Source: Selaginella moellendorffii
Lineage: Eukaryota > Streptophyta > Lycopodiopsida > Selaginellales > Selaginellaceae
Reading direction: 5' to 3'
Length of the DNA: 64,000 nucleotides
Assembly (NCBI RefSeq): GCF_000143415.4
Contig: NW_003314361.1
Span: 194,653-258,652 of the forward strand
Position numbers and translations under genes: made by a program. The notes under the pieces were generated by a model. It had not been told where the DNA came from. It saw only the letters and a list, made by a program, of their open reading frames with translations, and did no database searches. Of the stretch, positions 18,640 to 32,034 are shown piece by piece; position 1 is the first letter of the stretch; every line of letters begins with the position of its first letter.

Positions 18640-21507
18640 ATGCCGGCTCAAAGCCCAGCAGCGCCCTCGATCGAGATGTACCGCAGGATGGAGCGACTTG
18701 GGCTGCGACCCAATGCCTCGCTCGTCGTCGCCGCGCTCCGGGAATGCGGCAGGCTCAAGCATCTCCACACCGGCAGGGAAATCCACCGCTCACTTCAGTC
18801 CCAGTCCCACGATTCCGGTGTGGCTAGCAGCCTGGTGGAGATGTACGTGAGGTGTGGAAGCATGGCTGATGCTCGCTGCGTCTTTGAGGGAATGCTTGAG
18901 ACGAGCACGGCCCTGTGGAACCTTATCATTGGCGGCTATGTCGACAGTGGCGAGGCCGAGGTTGCGCTAGAGATCTTCGCTCGAATGCTGCGAGGAGGAG
19001 AAGCTGGTGATCGAGCTCCAAAGGCGAATCATGTCACGTACCTTGCGGCTCTGAAGGCGTGCGTGAGGCTGGCCGAGGAAGAACAAGGCGCTCTCGTGAC
19101 GGGCAAGACGGCGATCATAAAACCCGAGTCCCTGGCAAGAGGGAGGATAATTCACTCCCACGCTCGCAGCAGTGGTCTGGACAGGCACAGCTTCGTGGCT
19201 AGCAGGCTTGTCTCGATGTACTCCAAGTGTGGAAGCATGAATGATGCTCGTCAAGTCTTTGAAAGCATGGTGGAACGTGACTCGGTGTCGTGGAACTGTA
19301 TCATCTTGGGCTATGCCGAGTGTGGAGACGGAGAGCTGGCTCTAGAATTTTTCTCGCAAATGCTACAACAAAAACAAGGTGGTGAGAACTTGAAGACAAC
19401 ATCAGTCACGTACCTCGCAGCTCTCAAGGCCTGTGCGAGTTTAGCAAGCGGAGAAACCCCGCAGCTCGTCGATGGAGAGCTCCTTAAGCCGAAAACCTTG
19501 GAATCTGTGAAAAAAGTCCACTCGCAAGCCACAGCCGACGGCCATGCCTCGGAAGTTTTCGTTGCCACCAGCCTCGTTGACGTCTACTGCAAGTGTGGGA
19601 GCTTGCGTGAAGCTCGGCTTGTCTTCGACACTGTTCCCAATCCCACGCTAATTACCTGGACAACCACCATCCTCGGCCATGCTGATAACCACGAAGGCGA
19701 CCTCGCGCTGGAGCTGTACCAGAGGATGCTAGAGCGCGGCCTCACTCCAAACTATGTCACGTATGTTGCTGCTCTCAAGGCCTGCTCGAGCTTGGCGGAC
19801 AAAGAAGCTGCCGTTCCAATGGAAGGCAAAGTGGTGAAGCTGGGAGCACTGGCAAAAGGCCGAGAGATCCACCGTCACGCTTGTCAAAGTTTTCGTCAGG
19901 CGCAGCTACACATCTTTGTGGCCAACAGCTTGGTCGACATGTACGCCAAATGCGGAAGCCTGGAAGAGTCAAGGACAGTGTTTGAGAGCATTCCAAAAAA
20001 GAGTGTGGTATCTTGGACGGGGATGATCCTTGGCTATGCTGAAAATGGAGATGGAAAGACGGGGCTGGAGCTCTACAAACGAATGCAAGAGGAAGGATGC
20101 GCGGCAGATGCTATAGCGGTAGTAGCTGCAGCAAAAGCGTGCTCGAGCATGGCAGCCAAGGAAGAAGCACGAATGGTAGAAGGCAGGAGGATCAAATCGA
20201 AAAGTCTAGAGAAAGCAAAGGAGATTTACCTCCAAGCGAGAGAGTACGTCGAGTTGGACTCTTCCGTGGGTGCTAGCCTTGTTGATATGTTCGCCAAGTG
20301 TGGTAGCACCACTGACGCTCGAGAAGTGTTTGAGAAAATGCCGCGTCGAGAAGTAGCGTCATGGAACTGCCTCATCATGGGCCATGCCGAGAGTGGCGAA
20401 GCCAAGATAGCTCTGGAGCAGTACCAGCGAATGATCGAGGACGATAGAGTAGTAGCCGATGGTGTGACTTACGTTGCAGCTCTCAAGGCCTGTGCGTGTC
20501 TCAACGGTGGAAAAGATGGCGATGGCAGCCTTGAAGTTAAGTTGCAGGCAAGTAAAACCATTCATGCCCGAGCTGTTCGTGCTGGTTTCGAGCTCCACGC
20601 TCTGGTAGCGAATACTCTGATCGATACTTATGCCAAGGCCGGGAGTATGAGCGATTCCTGGAGAGTCTTTGAGAGTATGGAGAGTCAGAGCGCTGTATCT
20701 TGGACCGCCATAGTCTCGGGCTACGTACGCGCTGCCGACGGGAAACTGGCCCTCGAATCATATCGGCTGATGATGGAAGAACTGGACGGGGTCAAGTTGG
20801 ATGCTGCGAGTTTCATAGCTGCACTTAAGGCGTGTCGGGCGGAGGCGGCTGTAGAAAGCGGAAGAACAATCGAAGCCCAAGCTCGTGCTGCTGCTGCTTC
20901 ATTGATACCGACCGTGGCGAATTGCTTGATCGACTTCTACGGCAAGTGTGGCAGTATGGTCGAGGCTCGCCAGGTTTTCGACTCGATGAACAGCAGCGAC
21001 CGGCAATTGATAACTTGGAACTCGTTGATCGACGGATACAGCCGCCAGGGGGACTTCGATCGAGTGCTCGAACTTTTCGAAGAGATGCAAAGGCAGCTGT
21101 TCGAGCCAAACGATGTAACTTTCGTATCCATCCTTGCAGCTGCTAGTCACGCTGGCCTTGTTGATCGGGGTAAGGAGTGCTTCGAGTCCATGTCTTCCAG
21201 ACATGGTATTGTTCCCGGCGTGAAGCATTACGCATGCATGGTGGACTTGCTAGGCCGCGCAAATCGACTGGACGAGGCACTAGAAACTGCGAGCAGCATG
21301 CCTTACACGTCCAACTCCGTTGTCTGGATGGCACTCTTGTCCGCCTGTCACAAATGGAAAAATGTGAGAATCGGACAAGTTGCGTTTGAATCTCTACTCA
21401 AAGTTGAAAGAAATCCTGTTGCTGCTTGTGTGCTAATGTCCAACCTGTATGCTGTTGTTGGAATGTGGGAGGAGAGCCGAGCGGTGAAAGAAATGAGAGT
21501 GACATAA
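18640..21507 (+). CDS. PLS-type pentatricopeptide repeat protein with recurrent inter-motif inserts
   Basis: Intronless, 955 aa. It carries about seven rounds of a roughly 100-residue unit: N.VTYLAALKAC, then IHSHARSSGLD.HSFVAS, then LVSMYSKCGSMNDARQVFES, then SVSWNCIILGYAECGDGELA. It ends with a longer E-like tail (KHYACMVDLLGRANRLDEAL, then VWMALLSACHKWKN, then MSNLYAVVGMWEESRA). There is no DYW deaminase domain. PPR proteins bind organellar RNA and act in editing, splicing or stabilisation in plastids or mitochondria. No strong transit peptide is visible at MPAQSPAAPS, so either the start is further upstream or targeting is atypical. Four of the repeats carry an extra segment of about 15-20 residues rich in K/E before the IHxxA helix. 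Confidence 0.92.
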   Translation: MPAQSPAAPSIEMYRRMERLGLRPNASLVVAALRECGRLKHLHTGREIHRSLQSQSHDSGVASSLVEMYVRCGSMADARCVFEGMLETSTALWNLIIGGYVDSGEAEVALEIFARMLRGGEAGDRAPKANHVTYLAALKACVRLAEEEQGALVTGKTAIIKPESLARGRIIHSHARSSGLDRHSFVASRLVSMYSKCGSMNDARQVFESMVERDSVSWNCIILGYAECGDGELALEFFSQMLQQKQGGENLKTTSVTYLAALKACASLASGETPQLVDGELLKPKTLESVKKVHSQATADGHASEVFVATSLVDVYCKCGSLREARLVFDTVPNPTLITWTTTILGHADNHEGDLALELYQRMLERGLTPNYVTYVAALKACSSLADKEAAVPMEGKVVKLGALAKGREIHRHACQSFRQAQLHIFVANSLVDMYAKCGSLEESRTVFESIPKKSVVSWTGMILGYAENGDGKTGLELYKRMQEEGCAADAIAVVAAAKACSSMAAKEEARMVEGRRIKSKSLEKAKEIYLQAREYVELDSSVGASLVDMFAKCGSTTDAREVFEKMPRREVASWNCLIMGHAESGEAKIALEQYQRMIEDDRVVADGVTYVAALKACACLNGGKDGDGSLEVKLQASKTIHARAVRAGFELHALVANTLIDTYAKAGSMSDSWRVFESMESQSAVSWTAIVSGYVRAADGKLALESYRLMMEELDGVKLDAASFIAALKACRAEAAVESGRTIEAQARAAAASLIPTVANCLIDFYGKCGSMVEARQVFDSMNSSDRQLITWNSLIDGYSRQGDFDRVLELFEEMQRQLFEPNDVTFVSILAAASHAGLVDRGKECFESMSSRHGIVPGVKHYACMVDLLGRANRLDEALETASSMPYTSNSVVWMALLSACHKWKNVRIGQVAFESLLKVERNPVAACVLMSNLYAVVGMWEESRAVKEMRVT

Positions 21508-21530
21508 ATTAAAAGACAGTTCATACCCTT

Positions 21531-24099
21531 TTATGTGCATTGCAGGCTTCTAAGCGCAACAATGTCGAGAGTGAGCGACACCTTAAATTCGGTGTCGTGT
21601 CCCAGACCATGAACGGGAACCACTACCAATGCTGGGAAATGCGCTTCGAAGAAACTCCTCACCGCTGTTTCGTCAAAACGAGTTTTCTTTCCCACGAAGT
21701 AAACGCGAAACGCCTGCACGTGATCACCATCAATTCAGACAAAGAGCAAGCCAGAGAAACTTACCGAAATGTCCGACCATTGGAGATCTGCGTCTTTTAG
21801 AATGCTGGCAACTAGCTCCACCAGCCAGGAAAAATTGCTTGAAAGTGGCGATGACGATCTCACAGACACCAGTGCCCGGCAAATATGCCCCGGAATGGAG
21901 AAGCAGTCCGACGAGCAAATCCCCTCCGCAGGAGCTGGCAGTGCATGCACAAGCTTTTTCGTCATCCCAGAAGCCTCGACGTCACTGGCCTCGTTGCTGG
22001 ACAAACAAGTAAGTAGAGGCTCGACTTCAACACTTGAGCTGCAAGCAACAAGTGAGAAAATGCGAAATAAAAGTAAGAGCAGAGGCAAAGTCTTACCCCT
22101 TTGGTAAACTAGAGACGAGGACGTAGAAAATGATCGGCAGCACAGCACCGTCGCCGAAGAACGTTGTACATTGGCTCTCCACCTCCTCCCTCTGCTGTTT
22201 GTTCAGGGAGAGGCTGCAGTAGACTGTGATGAAGATCGTTGATGCCGATCCGAAACTTTCTGCAACAGCTCGAGCGTTCTGTAGACACTGAAGCGTCTCT
22301 GCAGCAGGTCCGTCCGTCACCAAGGCCATGGTAGGAGGATCGAGTCCAATCTGACCTGCCATAAAAAGAATGTTTCCGTGCAAGGTGGCCTATGCAAGAC
22401 CAAGCTGTGAACTAGAGAAAGGAGAAACAAGAGAGTACCTGGCTATAGGGGCCAATGCAGCTAGGTGCCCAGCAAGAGATGCTCTGGACATGCAGTACTT
22501 TCTTGGACGTGTTCCGCGCAGCAAACACCTCTACCATCACATCTCCCAATCCACAGGCGGCCAAAGGAACTTCTACTGTGGACCTCGAAGGAACGCCCCG
22601 TGGACAATCCGCTTCCGTGATGTGTTGAGAGTACATGCTGTTTATTTGGGCGAAGTCCTTCATGCTCTCGACGTAGAGATGTATATAGAGCACAGCGTCC
22701 CAGCCTAAGTCTTCTTTGGCTAGGAGCTCGAGTGTCAAGTACAGCAGCCGAGACAGATCTTCTCCAGCACCTATAAAGGAAACTACCATTTATGAAATCA
22801 CATGTAGGCAATTCTGAAAGCGGACCTTTATGTGTTTTTGTTGCCAGCCAACAGCTGATAGTCACGTAATCCTCGGTCTTTGAGACACGGCACTCTCCAG
22901 TTGCTTCATCGTACGTCCATGACTGCTGCTTCTTTAAGCACTGACTTCGTTCAACTTCATCGGCTACCCAATACACCTTCCCGGTGTCTCTGTTATCTTC
23001 CAATCCCTTGTGTTCTACGTGGAACCGTTTGGGATGAAGGAATCCAACCTGGACGATGGAGCTTGTGGACACAAGGACAGTACTGGACTCATCCAAAACA
23101 ATCCGGCCATTCTAGATTGGTGAAAAAAACGAACAAAACAGTCAGTCAGTTGAGCGTGAGAAATACACTGCATACCTTGAAAAGCGGGCAATCGAGAGTA
23201 AGGCTTTCGTACTCGCCACCCTCACCACAGACATTGGCACCGAACTGTCTACAGGAAGAAGAACATAGAAGCGTATGGATGTCAAGTGTGCAACTATACA
23301 TACTCATGAAGCTGTGTAAGGACCGGAAATACAGCAGAGAGCTCCATCCCGAGGTGTATTTGAGGTTGCAGACCCATAGAGGCTACCTGGCCACACAATA
23401 AAGGTATAAATACAACATTGCATTGAGAATGACAAGTTCACCTTTATCAAGATTGCCGAGATTCCACTGTCAACCATTTGCTGCAAAAGCTCAGTCTGGT
23501 CCTGCTTCCAGAGATAAGCAAGAGACACGAGCCCGAGTCGGGAACAGACGTTTTCCACTCGCAAACGCTGGTAGTCGGACGCAATGGCACCGGACGAGAC
23601 CGCATCAACCGAAGGTATTCTGCTCTTCACATGTCTTAGCAGTACTTCCAGATCCTCGACTTCATCCCCGTTTGTTTCTGAATATTTGAGGTCAAAAGCT
23701 CTGAAACTCCAGACTTAGAAAATGCAACCACAAAATGCAATAAGAGCTTTACGTACTTGGGCTTTCCCTGTATTCGCTTTCGAAACAATGGCAGTCCCAT
23801 GCATTGCGCATACGCCTCCACGATCTGATGACCAACCTGCAAAATCAATGACAAGAGTGGACCAAAACGAAAAACCCAAGAACAAGGAGTACCGTTTGAT
23901 ACATGTAACTGTCCAGTTCATCGACGGAGTCACACTCGGGAACTAGATTCGCCAGTGCAACAATCTAAGAAACCATTCAGCTCAAATCTCCAATCGAATC
24001 TAACAAACAAAGAAGAGGTACCTCGTGTCCAAAGTGAATGCAACGCATCATCGCATAGCAGCTATCCTTGCCTCCACTTACCAGCGCGACCACCTTCAT
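21531..24099 (-). CDS. DPH6: Diphthine-ammonia ligase-like protein with C-terminal RidA-type domains
   Basis: Multi-exon gene starting MKVVALVSGGKDSCYAMM: the PP-loop SGGKDS is the ATP-pyrophosphatase signature of DPH6/ATPBD4, which amidates diphthine on elongation factor 2 in the cytosol. The N-type PP-loop ATPase continues through CSRLGLVSLAYLWKQDQTELL and GANVCGEGGEYESLTLDCPLF. Two YjgF/RidA-like domains follow (SCIGPYSQATLHGNILFMAGQIGLDP is the clearest). This fusion is known in plant and fungal DPH6. The last exon ends at 21531. A GCT/GCA run (24100-24122) sits directly before the ATG. The upstream Ggamma stop is only 123 bp away on the same strand, so the promoter must lie within or overlap that gene. 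Confidence 0.93.
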
Positions 24100-24122
24100 G
24101 GCTGCTGCTGCTGCTGCTGCTA
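24100..24122. repeat. Trinucleotide (GCT)n microsatellite at the DPH6 start
   Basis: About eight GCT units immediately upstream of the DPH6 ATG. Read in frame they would encode an alanine run if translation began upstream. Confidence 0.8.
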
Positions 24123-24222
24123 CTCCTGCTCCTGCAAGGTTAGGGCTCCTCCACAGCAATGAAGTATGAGACAAAATAGAGGCCCCTTGAATTTCCAACG
24201 AGATAAAAAGCACATTCCTTCG

Positions 24223-24792
24223 TCAATGAGTCAAGCTCCAGCAACAGCAGGCTGTGGAGTCAACTGGAGTTTCAAACCAGCGATTCCAAGCGGGCTCTTG
24301 CTGCTGCAAAGACGGCCTGGAAAAAGAACGATTCAATCCCAGGACTTACTTCCTATACGAGCAGCACGAAGCGACTTACTTGGTGATGAATGGGTCGGGA
24401 CTAGACGCCATGAAGTCGATCATCCTGAGAGAAAAAAAAGAGAACAGCGATGAGGACCTGGATTCGCAGAGAAGAAAATCGAAGAACTGACTCTTTGCAG
24501 GCCTTGGATGCCGGAGGAGCAGAATCGAGCAATTGAGATTCCTCCTGGAAACGCGCAAGAAATTTACAACGGACCAAGAACCAAAATATTCTAGCGGGCA
24601 AAATACCTGGAGCAATCGATTCTCCTCCTGGATCTTGTTGAGCTCCACGCGGATCCTATGCCTGCCTCGAACATCGGCGACGCCCGCTGCTAATCCAGGA
24701 GGTGTTCGCGGCTCCTGAGTCGAGGAAGCGAAATTTCCCTCCATCTCGTCCAGCGCACTCGCTGCTACCCCTGGATTACGCTCTACCTGCAT
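24223..24792 (-). CDS. Heterotrimeric G-protein gamma subunit (plant type)
   Basis: Four exons (24792-24607, 24544-24492, 24424-24380, 24316-24223) give 125 aa. The coiled-coil block GRHRIRVELNKIQEENRLLQ matches plant Ggamma (AGG1/AGG2 type), followed by ACKEMIDFMASSPDPFITK and the conserved PAWNRWFETP. It pairs with Gbeta at the plasma membrane. The end reads CCCWSLTH: CWSL is a CaaX-like box that would suit geranylgeranylation, but two residues (TH) follow it, so as read it is not terminal. The extra cysteines could be S-acylated. A second in-frame ATG at 24744 is a possible alternative start. Confidence 0.88.
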
Positions 24793-24982
24793 TCTTGGGG
24801 GCGCAATCCTGGAGATCGATCATCAATCCCAGGAAGCGCTAGCGCGATCACCGTTTCCACTACGCCGCGCCCTAATGGGAGGAATCGTGATGTAACGCCC
24901 CACTATAGTGGATTCTTTAATGGTCAGCAAAATACCATTTTCTTAATGGGAAGAGAGGAGCGAATACACGAAAGATCAGAGT

Positions 24983-28097
<3,115 letters not shown>

Positions 28098-29382
28098 AGA
28101 ACACACAGCCACACAGCAAGAAAACAAGGAGAAAACCAAGAAAAAAAAGGAGTGAGAGAGGGAGAGAGAGAGAGAGACCACAACTACAAACATCTTCGAC
28201 ATCAACGACAGCTAGTCTTGTTCGCGAATTCGGTTCGGATCGGAGCTATGCGTAGCTTTATACAAACAACACCACAGTTGATTTTGCATAAAAAGCTGTT
28301 TTTTTTTTTTAATTCGTGCTTTCGATGGTTTTCGTTAGTATCCGAACGGACGACCCTCAGAACTTGCTGATTCCATCAAACTCAATCAGATTAATTGTGT
28401 TATTATAAACATGTTTATAATTTATAAACATAATGACGTTGCTCAAAGCGTTCTAGTGGCACAAAAAGGTTATGAGGAAAATGGAAGAAAAAATTAGAGA
28501 TGAATTGAGCAAAGGCAAATGATCCTGTAATGGTATAGAAACATAGAAGAATTGTGGTGTGTTTTGTGAATCCGAACGTGACTTTATAACTGAAACAAGT
28601 GTTATAAATGTCTGAAATGAGGGATATAATAAACTGAGGGCCTGGGCACTTGGCCATCGGTATAAGCTTCCAAGAACCAGATTGTAAATGCATCCCTCAC
28701 TTCCTACAAAATGCAAAATTGCCTCCAGCAGCCACCACAAACTCACAATCGTTGTATAGCAATAGGCTTGGCCTCAGATGCCATTACCCGCCAGGTGCCA
28801 GGTACACAAAAGTGATAATGCCATCAGGGTCTGAAGTTACCAGCATCAGCTTTCCAATCACACAGCGCTTAAAAAAGGTGGTGCCAAACCTCCACAAGAA
28901 ATGTTATTGTGCAAGTATTTATGCAAGGCTAAGGTAGAGTCTTGAGTGTAGCCTTTGGATCGTTGAACGACTTGAGCGGCCAGATGTTGTTGGAAATGGC
29001 AACAAAGTTCAATTCGCCAACCTGGCAACAGAGGCCCAACTTGATCAACTCGAGTTATACAAGTGCAGCAACAGGCGGTTGTCATGAGCGATCCTGGCAA
29101 GCCCACAAGTGTCGAACCTGGTGTTACCATTGCCGAAGACTGAGATTGTAAACCCTAAAATATGCTACAGGCAGTAATGTAAACCTGTGGTTAAGGATTG
29201 GAGCTGTTTAAGAGAAAGATGAGCCGTGATGCACCACTGCTCTGTGGTCTGCGTTGAGCTGGATTGCTGCGCGCCATGTTTTGGAGGCCAAGCGGCTGGG
29301 CATGCTGGGGACAAATCATTGTATTTTTCTTTCCGGATAATGTAATTGGATTTCCCCTTAAAGTTTATTCTGGCTGCCGGCA

Positions 29383-29586
29383 AGAATATATCAATATTCT
29401 AGGGATATTCATCCTCTTTCTTTTTAAACCGCAAAAGATATATGCACCATTGGATTGGAGCCACGTTTAATTCTATCAAGAACAGAGAATATATCAATAT
29501 TCTAGGGATATTCATCCTCTGTTTCTTAAGTTATAAATATACATACACCATTGGATTGGAGCCACGTTTAATTCTATCAAGAACAG
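29383..29586. repeat. Two-copy tandem repeat, about 102 bp per unit
   Basis: Units 29383-29485 and 29486-29586. Both begin AGAATATATCAATATTCTAG and end CCACGTTTAATTCTATCAAG plus AACAG; they differ mainly in the middle. Confidence 0.9.
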
Positions 29587-30122
29587 AAGAAGATAGATTG
29601 ATAGACAGATAGACGTGAAAAAAGAGAGAAAGCGAAAGAGAATTTCTCAATGGCCTAAACACCCACAAAGAGATTCTCGTTGTATGGCGTGCCTTGTGTA
29701 AATGGCAAACCATTCGTGCAACACATGGCATGCTCCCATTGGTCTAAAGCGAATATTCCTAATGATGAGTAGTCTTTTGAAGCTGTTTCCATGTGTTAGG
29801 GTATATTCAAAGGGATCTAGTGGTTATGTATATGCATGGGTCCAATGGGATGCATATATGCCTCATGAATGGGTCATTGGACCTCCATGCCATATAAAGT
29901 TTGCCATTTAAAGTTTAAAGAGCATTCGTTACTGGCACTCGGAATATTCCTGCCTTTTCAAATTTTTAAAGTGCCCCCCTTTTCTGTGTGTGTGTGTGTC
30001 TGTCTGCGGGTTCGTTGTATCTCTGTGTTTGTGCGCGCTGTGCTCTCCTATGGCTGCCTCCATGAGCATCTCTGCCCCCACCTCGCGGGGCTTTTGGGAC
30101 GAGAGTGGAATTTGATGAGGTG

Positions 30123-30170
30123 GCATGCCACGTGGTATACTTTTATGTACTTATAGCATGCCACGTGGAC
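30123..30170. promoter_or_regulatory. Pair of GCATGCCACGTGG (G-box) elements
   Basis: GCATGCCACGTGG occurs twice about 34 bp apart. A similar block with CACGTG and GTGGCATGCC lies at about 31030-31065. G-box cores bind bZIP and bHLH factors, but no gene start lies close, so function is uncertain and a transposon origin is possible. Confidence 0.35.
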
Positions 30171-30686
30171 AATGAAGAATAAAAAGAAATAAAGTAGACA
30201 TTCTAATGCTCCATAACTTCACCACTCTTGAGACTTCATAGGGCTTGAATGAGTATTTAAAGCATGCAAACTATTTGCCTAAACTCTGGATTTGGTTTAT
30301 ATGAGCCCTGGAAAAGGATGAAGTTTTGTGTTAAAGGGACAATTGAGTATGCTCCACATATGTGACTAACACAATTCATGGAAATATTAGTGCTTGGATG
30401 TGATGCAATACCTTCTAGTATATATGCCCCTCCATTTCAAATCAATGAGCCACATGTATTAATACAATATAGGCTTTGAAGTGTCGAGGACCCTCACTAG
30501 ATATGCTATTGTCTTCATCTCCAGAAACTTAAAGTATATCTGTGTGCAAAAAGCAGTTGCACTGTAAAATCCTCTCGAATGCAGAAAAAATTCAAATCCC
30601 TGAATAAGAAACTGGCATTACAAACAGAATGCCTCACCTATAGTTCATGACTATCGTAGCTTCCACTACTCAACAAACTATTTGAA

Positions 30687-30786
30687 TTGTAACTTGAGAG
30701 AATGCTGCCTTCCTCTTCACTCAGCCCCAAATAGAGTTCTATTTGGGGCTGAGTGAAGAGGAAGGCAGCATTCTCTCAAGTTACAA
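30687..30786. repeat. Perfect inverted repeat: 49-bp arms, 2-bp spacer
   Basis: The left arm (30687-30735) and right arm (30738-30786) are exact reverse complements. The centre is CCCCAAATAGA-GT-TCTATTTGGGG. An RNA copy of either strand would fold into an uninterrupted 49-bp hairpin. No open frame of note. Confidence 0.95.
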
Positions 30787-32034
30787 GCCCATAGAAATAC
30801 TTATTGTCAATTCCGTGGAGTTGATTACAGACTCAATTACTGAGTCAAAGTCGAAAGCACATGTGCTAAAAATTCAAACTGACACTAACCCAAGTCAAAG
30901 GAATGGGGATGGCAAGGGCCTTATATAGTAGCCATAAATGCCATCCCATGCCATAGCCATGCCACATTGATATCCCCATGGAGTGTTGATTTGGACACAT
31001 GGCCCCACGTTCATATGGTCGCGTGATGCGCCACGTGTCACGCGACCGTGGCATGCCGCCACATGGTATACAAATTCCGTGTCATACTTTGCCGCTGCTT
31101 GATGAATCGCCTGAGGTACCATTTACCAAGGTTGCTGCTGGGACTGGACTGCTGCTGTGGCCAAGGATGTTTGGGAATTGCTGGGCCATGATGGCTGTTG
31201 CTGCGAAGACGACCAAGATGGTTGAGGCTGATTCGGATAGTTCCATGGAGGTGCAGCTTGTGAGAATTATTGTCTACAGATCTTGGTAATGCAGCCATAT
31301 GCAGCCACTCACTAAAGTGGACCGAACTCCGCTGGTTCATTCTATAAAGGGCGATTCTAGTGTTTCTTTCGTCCGCACTCCTCAGTGATTCGAGCAAAGA
31401 TTGGTAGCGAGCGTCGGAGTGCTGGATATAAGGAAGAGTTAGTTTGATCTCTTTTGGCAGTGCTGTGTTCGCGAGTGAGAGACACACACATACTCACACT
31501 CACAAGAAAAGAGAGAAAAGTGTGTCTAACGCCCAGCTTCTCGACCCCGCCTTTTCCTGCGTTGCGTTTGGGATCCATCACCTTAGTTGCTCTTGTCGTT
31601 TAAAGAGTTACCACCCTGGATGGAAGTAATGTGGAAGTGAAGCAGTGGTTAATTATTCCCAGAGGCTCGCGCTCGCGCGGTTAAATAACACTCCTTTGTT
31701 TTGTTGAGCAACTGCTAGCTTGGACGCTTGCGTGAGTGTTGTTGTCACCTTGAACACACACTTTTCTTCTCTCTCTCTCTCTCAAATCCTCTAGAACAAG
31801 TTCTTTTCTTCCTTTGCTTCTTAGCCAGAGTTTCATGTCATTGACAAAAGGAAGAGGAAGAGGAGGAGCAGCACATTTGCTTGCTCTCCAAGCACTAAGA
31901 TTTCATTCCAAGACCGCTCTTCTGGTGGTCAATTAAAGTTTATGGTCATTGGAAAGCTCCTGGAGCTGGAGGGGACATCTTTTGAGTAGAGAGTGAGGAT
32001 CCTTGGAAGAAGAAGAAACTCTCACTCCACCGCC

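Larger units (their letters stand above)
28098..32034. other. Gene desert of about 3.9 kb with repeats and a large palindrome
   Basis: Outside the PP1 3' UTR and SWEET 5' region no gene was found. It holds an (AG)n run (about 28158-28177), a two-unit 101-103-bp tandem repeat (29383-29586), a (TG)n run (about 29983-29999), GCATGCCACGTGG boxes at about 30123 and 30157 with a related block near 31050, and the 49-bp-arm palindrome at 30687-30786. Open frames are short and show no transposase or reverse transcriptase motif. Likely transposon-derived, family not recognised. Confidence 0.6.
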
